From Bidens hawaiensis (taxonomy: Eukaryota; Streptophyta; Magnoliopsida; Asterales; Asteraceae): a stretch of DNA of 64,000 nt. Where the stretch lies: assembly GCA_021521415.1 (NCBI GenBank), contig JAIQDT010007677.1, forward strand, positions 45,602 to 109,601, in the 5' to 3' direction. Positions within the stretch are counted from its first letter, which is position 1, and each line of letters begins with the position of its first letter. The notes under the pieces are model-generated. The model did no database searches, was not told the DNA's origin, and saw nothing but the letters and a program-made list of their open reading frames with translations. Made by a program: the position numbers and the translations under genes. Below, one piece after another: positions 57,224-64,000 of the stretch.

Positions 57224-59107
57224 TTAGACCTTAGATAATCAAAGCAATAATCAAACATAAAATTTCTTACAATTCATGTCCAAATGCCACTTTTGATTCA
57301 TTCCCCTTACTGATATTGTTTGCATCCAATCCCTAATTAAACTTCCATTCCTAAAACCCACATCATCATCTGAAATTCTGGATATATAATTTCTAGTTTT
57401 ATCATAATTAATAATAGCATTTTAATCTACCAAAATAAGAAGTTTTCCACCTAAAGAAAATACATAAAATTGTTGTATTATCATATTTAGTTATAGATAT
57501 CGCAATTGTGCTCTTTTAATACCTGCATAATCCAGTGTACTGCTTATGCACATAGAATTAGTATTGAAGTTAAACTTCATCTGAATCGGTTAATTAGTTA
57601 AATGACATACAGATAGGATAACGCAGACACCGACTCTTGCAAGTCATCTGCGGAGAAACCAATTTAATCTAGAAGTGCATGGTAATGAGTGGGTCGAGTC
57701 GTTCCCAGTATAACAAACACCAACAGATAATTAAAAAAAAATAGTTGAATTTTTTTATAAATTATGACAAAAAGCAGTTGCATTTTTATTTTCAGAATTA
57801 TTTGCTTGTTATAAAATAAAGTATCTACCTTGTGGAAATTATAAAATGTTGATAATGGAGCATTAAATGTTTATACATATTGATCCGAGATTTTAGTATA
57901 TAATAACAGAATGAGTGAATGTTACTAATTTCAGCAATTTAACACTATGAGTGATCCGAGATTTCAGGACTGTAAACATATAAGAATTGTTTCATAACTT
58001 ATTTTTAGGTGTTTCCAAATATAAGAAAATAATTGAATGATTATATGAAGTTGGTAATTAAGAATTGATATTAAGTAAGATTATTTTAATTTGAAAGTTA
58101 ATGAATAATTAATGTTTCTGTTACTGTCATAGTTGGTCTTGGTAAAAACCGAAATAAGGACGAAACATATTCAAATTTTCAAATAAAACATAAACTATAT
58201 CTAAAACTTAATATAATATTTGTTGTTTTATTTTCTATGTTCATTTGACAAATAGACACCTGAGCATAAATAATCTAAATCTATTTTGACAAATTAGTTA
58301 AAATAAATGTTCGTTGGCAATTAATAAAACATGAATAGGTTCATCGCTTGTACACCAAAATCAATATCATTGATCTATAAAACGTATACATGAAAAAATA
58401 TAAAAGAATTATGAACTTACAGATTGATCTATGAGCATCATCTCAATCAAGAATTCCTCATTGGCATGCTTGTTATCCTTGATGGTCCAAACTCTTAAAA
58501 CTCCAACCTACAGTGGATGGAGAGGTTTTGAGAAGATTAACTTCACTCAACATTGTAAAGATTCGAACCTCCATTATAAGCTGTTTTTAATAAACTGATG
58601 AAAGACTTTAGTGAAATAACTACATTTGAATATAAATTTATAAATAAGGGATAAAGAACTTATATTGTAGAAGCTTCAAAGGCAGAAGATTTTAATGAAT
58701 GTGTAGAATACATCTATGAATGGCCGTTATGTAGTGCATATGGATATGGTTATTTTGTTAAACCTCTTAAGTGTAGAAACAATTTTAATTTAATCATAAA
58801 TAGAATAATCAATTTCAGTATTTTGTCAGTTCATAATCTTAAGCTTAATTTTTGAAACTAACAAAAATTACATACGCTGAGAAATATTAAAGAAAAATAT
58901 TACGTTTATAAAATGGTGTTTTAGAAAAGAACCAACCTAATTATAGACATTTCCAAAAATAGTTCAATTCTAGTCAAACTATATATTTGAAATTCGAAAA
59001 TTTAAATATTTCGTAACATAATAACACTATAAATATAACTAATCATATATTTAATGAGTTTTACTATAGGTTTGAAATTATAAATTTCCTAACAAACTGA
59101 GTTTGAA

Positions 59108-59108
<1 letters not shown>

Positions 59109-59178
<70 letters not shown>
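59109..59178. repeat. (ATT)n microsatellite, about 23 units
   Basis: Uninterrupted 70-base ATT repeat. Its perfection suggests recent expansion and length polymorphism. Confidence 0.95.
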
Positions 59179-59179
<1 letters not shown>

Positions 59180-59852
59180 AGGAGTAACACTTAATATCTA
59201 TGATTTATATGAAATAATAACACAAAAACGAATCATACTTAATAAATCAGAATCATAGTTAAACACTTTATATGAAATAAAGAATTTATTGAATCAACTA
59301 CATGAAATAACTAACATGGTTAATGTTATAACTTGATATGAAATAACTAACATGGAATTAAAGAAAGTAAATTAGAAAACTCTAAAATTAACATACCGAC
59401 AGATTGAAGATGGAGATGAATACATGTCAAAACGATTCAGTCTAACATCGATTGAACAAGGAGCGATTGAAGATGTATTGTCTACTGGATTTTAGGGTTA
59501 CTTAGGAAATTGATAAAGAGATTCTCCATTGTTTTGATAAAAAATAGATTGAATACAGATGGAAGTTAAACAAATGTAAACAATGGAGAAGATGGCCATC
59601 GTTCGTCTGAAATAATTGGGCGGCGTAAGACAACTAGGGTTTACAGATTGAGAACTATGAACGGACGGATTAAAATGGGAATCAGGTTATACCAAATAAA
59701 TGGGTCGCGTGCTTTTGCCAATTCGTTGATTAAAATTTTATTGCTAATATGTGGAAACTAGATACATGGAAACTTGATGACATCGAATCCTGTGTGGACA
59801 AGCTAGGTAAATACCATGTGGAACCATTGTATTTCTTTAATAGAGTAGTAAG

Positions 59853-60100
59853 ATATATGGGGGTGGGATCCGGTACAAATAAATTAACATACTAAACATA
59901 TAAATAACTAGAGTAATTACAGTTTTGAATTAAAGTAATTATGATATAAAAATAATATAGTGTAATAATAATTACTCTAGTTCAAAAGTTATAGTGCAAC
60001 AATAATTATTCTAGTGTTAGCACAATTACTCTAGTTATTGTACACTTTTCATGTTAAAAATCATTTGTACTTCATCCTCTCTCTCTCTATATATATATAT
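59853..60100. mobile_element. Putative foldback MITE (about 245 bp)
   Basis: Imperfect terminal inversion (GGGATCCGGTACAAAT at 59865-59880; reversed GAGGATGAAGTACAAAT at 60063-60079) and an inner inversion AACTAGAGTAATTAC / TAATTACTCTAGTT. Outer edges run into TA-rich sequence, so no clear target duplication can be defined. Superfamily unknown. Confidence 0.45.
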
Positions 60101-60491
60101 ATGTATATATTTATATACTCGTTTGGTATGTGCCATTTTGTATTATGTTACTTGATCATGTGGAATTTTGGTTGAATAAATTAGTGTTCGAGCCAATTTA
60201 GTGTTTTTTTTATAATAAATTTGTACTCATTTGGTGGTTCTATATATGTTGGTTTATGACCATATTTTGGGTTTATCGTATAGTTGATTGCTCTTTTTTA
60301 GCTCTGTTTTGGGTGACTTATGTTTTACCATGTTTCAACTAACGTCCCTTAATTTAATCGTGTGTCACCTATGTTTGACGTTTTAATATTTCTTAAAGAC
60401 ATGGAATTGAACCATGATGGTTTTGGTTGATGTATGAGAATCGGGTATGTCATTGATGATATAGGACTCAACTCTTATGTGTGTCGAAAGT
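60101..60491. other. Spacer, nothing recognised
   Basis: AT-rich sequence without a supportable ORF or repeat. Confidence 0.5.
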
Positions 60492-60581
60492 TAAACTGTG
60501 ACACCCGGTAATTTCCCAACCCTATAAACTAAGTAATCAACCTAATAATTAGGTGATTGTGAATATTATGCGCGCTAAATT

Positions 60582-60776
60582 AGAATCAGCGCGGGCACGT
60601 TATGTGCGCCCTGCGCGAGCGCGCTATGTTAGAATCAGCGCGGGCACGTTATGTGCGCCCTGCGCGAGCGCGCTATGTTAGAGTCAGCGCGGGCAATTGT
60701 TATGTACGTCCTGCGCGAGCGCGCGATGTAAGAGCCAGCGTGGGCATATGTTATGTGCGCCATGCGCGAATGTTTT
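60582..60776. repeat. Four tandem 49-51-bp CpG-rich units
   Basis: Units start at 60582, 60631, 60680 and 60731 with AGAATCAGCGCGGGC (or AGAGTCAGC), followed by TTATGTGCGCCCTGCGCGAG. The first two are identical or nearly so; the last two are diverged. Confidence 0.92.
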
Positions 60777-61418
60777 GGCTTTATGTTTTCATGTAACTTA
60801 ACTTTATGTTGTCTGATGGGTTGACCGTCCCGCATGATGCTAAGACGGGTGCATCCTAAATCGTTTATGCGCGTGCGGAAGGAGAACTAACCTCCCCGCA
60901 TGGCGGGAACATTGAGAGTTAGTTTGTCTGAAGCTCCAAGATGGAATTGACTTCAACATAACTGATCACTATGTTGAAATACCAAGACCACCTGGAGAAT
61001 CTACAAATGAAACTCAATGTCCCTGACTGCGAGAAGGTTACGTACCTACCCGCAGCAAAGAAATGTCCTTCACGCAGAAAGCTATACGCGCAGAACACTT
61101 AGCCTAATCTCCAGATATAAGGGGATTATTCCCGCCCAAAAAGGAAACAGTTGCGTGTTTCAGAGATTTCTACTTTTTAACTGTACACTGACAAAAGCAC
61201 CTGAAAAAGCATACTGTAACATGAAAAGTCAACTGTCAGCCACCCTACTCTCACCAACCACAGACCTGCATGTCCTGTCCAAATCGAATCAGAATCTTTT
61301 ACCCACTCCTCCACTTTTAAATAAATAATAATAATTTCCATACTTTATCATCATTACACCTAGATATGAAAAGATTACAATCCCCTAAAGTAAGGGATTG
61401 TGTTCCCTAAATCTTGCC

Positions 61419-61426
61419 TATAAATA
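61419..61426 (+). promoter_or_regulatory. TATA box of solo LTR S4
   Basis: TATAAATA in plus orientation, about 60% into the LTR, in a locally promoter-like context. Confidence 0.6.
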
Positions 61427-61950
61427 TGTAACCCAAATTATCACCCAAACACACTTCAAACTTCTCTTTTAAAACTGCAAATTGCACAAATCATCGTCCA
61501 GGCATCCGTTTGATTTTCAATTCCGTTCCTGTTACTAGGTAAGCCAAGATTATAACCCTGAGATCTACTTTCCAACCCTTATATTCTCCTATTTCTTGAT
61601 CTTAATATATATATACTTGTTATTTAATCGTATTCTAGACCTTCAATTCCGAGGCCAACACCAAGAAAACCCGAATCTCGATTAATCCCTTAACAAGAAC
61701 CACAGGTGAGTCTCACAGCCCCTATTTTCACTGTTTTCACTATTTTTAAACTGTTTTCGGGGCGAGGGACACGTACTGAAATAATGTTTTATCATGGTAT
61801 ACTTACAAGCTATGCAAGCGATTATGTGTTTAAATTATGTTTCATGATGAGCAATGCAAACGGTTATCTATGGTTTTCGATGTTAGTGCACCAGATTCGA
61901 GCAAGTGATCACTTTACCATTGGAACTCTAAGGGTAGGGACTGCTGGTTT

Positions 61951-62280
61951 GATCCGCCCACTCGTAGGGGTCGCACCTCTTACACAGACGAGTGCCTAGC
62001 ATGTCACGGGGCAGTACTATGGGATTGAGCCCGCTCGTAGAGGTCGCTCCTCTTACGCAGACGAGCGCCTTGTTTTCCGGCACAACGTCCGCGCGTAACC
62101 CGCGGGACGGTATTATTCGCTCGTAGTGGCAGCGCCACTTACACAGACGAGCACGGTTCTCAGAAATGTCCGCGCGTAACCCGCGGGACGGTATTATTCG
62201 CTCGTAGTGGCAGCGCCACTTACACAGACGAGCACGGTACTCAGAAATGTTCGCGCGTAACCCGCGGGACGCATTTATCA
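61951..62280. repeat. Four tandem units of about 81 bp with hairpin core
   Basis: Each unit has GCTCGTAGTGGCAGCGCCAC and later ACAGACGAGC. GCTCGT pairs with ACGAGC, and GTGGC pairs with GCCAC around AGC, giving a two-step stem. The second half carries GCGCGTAACCCGCGGGAC. Units 3 and 4 are nearly identical, units 1 and 2 diverged. Confidence 0.9.
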
Positions 62281-62782
62281 AAGGAAACGTTATCAGAACT
62301 ATGTTTTACTAAGCATGTGTTTCAATGATGCTATCAGAATTATGTTTTAGAATGATTTTTATCGAGACTATGATGCAATACGATTTATCAAGTTACTAAA
62401 ACTTGTGAACTCACTCAGTTTATACTGATTCAAATGTTTTACGTGTCTTTCAGGAGATAACTAGGTAGCGCATGGAGTCACACTTAGAGCACCTCACGCT
62501 GAACATCTAAAACTAGCTTTTTGGAAGATTTTAGTTCTATCCCTTCGATGCGCGCGGTTGTTCCCGCCACGCACAAAGGGATATGGCGTGGAAATCTTCA
62601 ACAGTTTTTATACTTGGATGTTTTTATGTAAACTTTAAACAATGTAATGTATTTGTATTAAACATTTCATGCGCAATGAAAATCTTACTTTGAATGTTTT
62701 GCAATGGCCCGTGCTTAATTATCAATCCCCACTCGCGCGCGCCCGGCTGTTTCCGCCGTTCAGGGCCGGGTGTGACATAAAC

Positions 62783-63468
62783 CCCATTGGGCAAGGTGAT
62801 TCGCACATTGGTGAGCACGAGTATGTGAACAGACCAAGCTAGCTTTTGGTTCGAGTATGCTAACATTATGTTGCCTTCAAGCACATTGCTTTGGTGTTGG
62901 GGCATGACCTCAATGCTTCAATATGCCATGGATTTAGTTATTATAGAACACAAATGGTCGTGAATTTATTTACTTTGTCTAGGCACAAGATATGCCTCAG
63001 AGGCTCGGATGTATCCGAAATGTTTTGGGTAGTTAAAAAGCAGCTTTTCCTTGATCTTTAATTGTAGCTTACATGCTATATGTTAAAAAACAGTTTTACT
63101 AGAGACACTACCCACCCTATCCAAGGCGGAGAGGCCTATCTGCGACGGATAGGTGTGGTATCTCATAAAAAGTCGTGTGTTTTTTTTTTGTCTTTATGCT
63201 GTCTTTTTGTATTTTTTATTTTTAATTTTGTGTTTTTTCTGTCTTTTCTTATTTTATATTTTTGATTTAGTGTTTTTTTTTTGTTTTGTATTAGAAATAT
63301 TTTGGATGGGTGTAAAAAAAAAATTTTTAAATATTTTTTAGTTTTCTAAAATCGGTTATATTTATTTGCTTGATTTTAAAATTACAACAAAACAACATAA
63401 ACAAAACAAATATTTATATATACATATTAAATACATTACAACGAGTTAAAAAAAATGCAAAAACAAAT
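62783..63468. other. Spacer with T-rich runs, nothing recognised
   Basis: No supportable gene. 63180-63340 is T-rich and gives artificial hydrophobic frames (63080-63341). Confidence 0.5.
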
Positions 63469-64000
63469 CTAAACTGCAGCACCACCTGCGTTGTTATCAC
63501 CATCTCGCCTCCCCTCAGCATCATCGTTGTCTCGTGGGTGTCTGGCGCCTAACGTGTTCGTGCCGTGGTCGAAACGTGGCGCCAGTGGTGTGTACACCTG
63601 ACCACACTGCTGGGTGGATAAAAACCTAACCACCCAGGCCATCTAACCGTGGAGTTGTGACATCCCTTCTTGGAGCTGTGACATCCCATGTTCTACTCTC
63701 AATAGCCGGGAGTTAGTGGCTACATCCAAAACGCACGACGCAATTTGCATGCGGAACGTGCTGCGGGACCTCATGTGCGGTGGCTGTTTATCAACACAAT
63801 AAATTAACGTTAATAACTCGAATATGAAAAGCAATTTAAAGATAATAAAAGCACCTGATCACCGCCATCATCGCCGTCAACGTCCTCACCGGCCTCAGCG
63901 TCACTGCGATGTCTTGAATATGCACATTCGGCTCCATGAATGACAGAGCTCGACTAGTGGACCGAGACATAAGGCATGCAGCCTCCCTAGAATGACAGAG
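63469..64000 (-). pseudogene. Partial minus-strand coding fragment, unknown
   Basis: Two segments look coding. 63855-64000 ends with an acidic stretch (DAEAGEDVDGDDGGDQ) at a possible donor. 63469-63783 begins at a possible acceptor (GATAAACAG) with PPHMRSRSTFRMQIASCVLD, a coiled-coil-like part and two SQL(Q/H) repeats, then a TAG at 63643-63645. An open in-frame tail rich in Asp, Arg and Gly (ARHPRDNDDAEGRRDGDNNA) continues to a stop at 63469. The 71-bp intron would be in phase. The start lies outside the window. GC content is higher than in the surroundings. It may be a retroelement ORF or a captured gene; I do not recognise it. Confidence 0.35.

Larger units (their letters stand above)
56205..59660 (-). 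pseudogene. Possible RPA/OB-fold gene relic with introns
   Basis: Read on the minus strand, a 29-codon exon candidate at 58421-58507 (VGVLRVWTIKDNKHANEEF and LIEMMLIDQS) is bounded by a good acceptor (CACTGTAG) and donor (GTAAGTTC). Its pattern resembles the first OB-fold strand region of plant replication protein A large-subunit-like proteins, found both as genes and inside Helitrons. Upstream, 59630-59650 has a promoter-proximal-looking AAACCCTAGTTG. Downstream, 56215-56280 gives an in-frame end EPMGDRDALIDESLDIEDH followed by a stop. Other exons could not be joined, so gene limits and function are inference. A Tourist-like MITE sits within it. Confidence 0.3.
60497..62777 (+). mobile_element. 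Solo LTR S4 (2281 bp), CpG-rich arrays
   Basis: Begins TGTGACACCCGG and ends CCGGGTGTGACA, a 12-bp perfect terminal inversion, with target duplication TAAAC (60492-60496, 62778-62782). No internal element sequence. A plus-strand TATA box (CCTATAAATATG) lies at 61418-61427, with a downstream leader-like CACACTTCAAACTTC. It contains two unrelated tandem arrays (60582-60776; 61951-62280). Orientation follows the TATA box. ORFs at 60602-60796 and 61928-62281 are products of these arrays. Confidence 0.87.

Noticed and set aside
60497..62777. S4 as a DNA transposon because of its 12-bp terminal inverted repeat
   Set aside because: TG...CA ends, 5-bp duplication, internal TATA box and 2.3-kb non-coding body fit a solo LTR better, though a TIR element is not fully excluded.
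63080..63341. Hydrophobic ORFs suggesting a membrane protein
   Set aside because: They come from T-rich runs that translate as Phe/Leu in every frame.
1..64000. tRNA genes suggested by TGGTATCAGAGC-type matches
   Set aside because: All matches are 12-20-base primer binding sites beside LTRs; no cloverleaf surrounds them.

Overview
This window is nuclear DNA from a flowering plant. It is built almost entirely of nested, mostly dead transposable elements. Evidence: many LTR retrotransposons with plant initiator-Met-type primer binding sites (TGGTATCAGAGC), Ty1/copia and Ty3/gypsy pol remnants of plant lineages, plant-type LTR promoters (TATA box followed by AAACCCTA), AT-rich spacers, and plant MITEs. 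The protein flavour recalls Asteraceae, but that is only an impression. I see no intact host gene, no rRNA or tRNA gene and no CRISPR array.

Layout. 1-3425: end of an old minus-strand gypsy element (family G1). 3426-7438: 3' end of an LTR element carrying an ORF I cannot name; its 3' LTR is split by a solo LTR (S1). 7439-36316: two partial copies (A and B) of one copia family lie in tandem around a single 92-bp LTR. They are interrupted by two more solo LTRs of the S family (S2, S3). In the 5' leader of copy B sits a complete but dead copia element (12585-30051), and inside that a 12.4-kb minus-strand gypsy element (14534-26973, family G1). Every step is supported by matching target-site duplications (TSDs): CCTTA for the copia, GTATG for the gypsy.

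36317-43200: G1 LTR pieces arranged head to head around a large inverted repeat, plus a 2.8-kb non-autonomous LTR element (38734-41545). 43200-49300: a Tat-like gypsy gag/protease fragment broken by a hAT-like element (44259-44821) and by a non-coding LTR element present as an LTR-internal-LTR-internal-LTR tandem (44890-49001). Both insertions have target duplications, and the protease reading frame continues across them. 49370-55646: a minisatellite and a dead minus-strand gypsy element with gag, protease, RT, RNase H, integrase and chromodomain-like tail, whose two LTRs do not match. 55647-60496: AT-rich spacer with a Tourist-like MITE, a foldback MITE, a long (ATT)n run and a possible RPA/OB-fold gene relic on the minus strand. 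60497-62777: a CpG-rich solo LTR with internal tandem arrays. 62783-64000: spacer and a minus-strand acidic coding fragment.

No new multi-gene system was found. The most notable biology is in the mobile elements. The 12.4-kb gypsy element has almost identical LTRs but a long-decayed pol with RT/RNase H missing, so it was probably copied recently by enzymes from another element. Several non-coding LTR families also carry dense arrays of short palindromic words (AACTTCGCC/GGCGAAGTT; ATTCGTTA/TAACGAAT).
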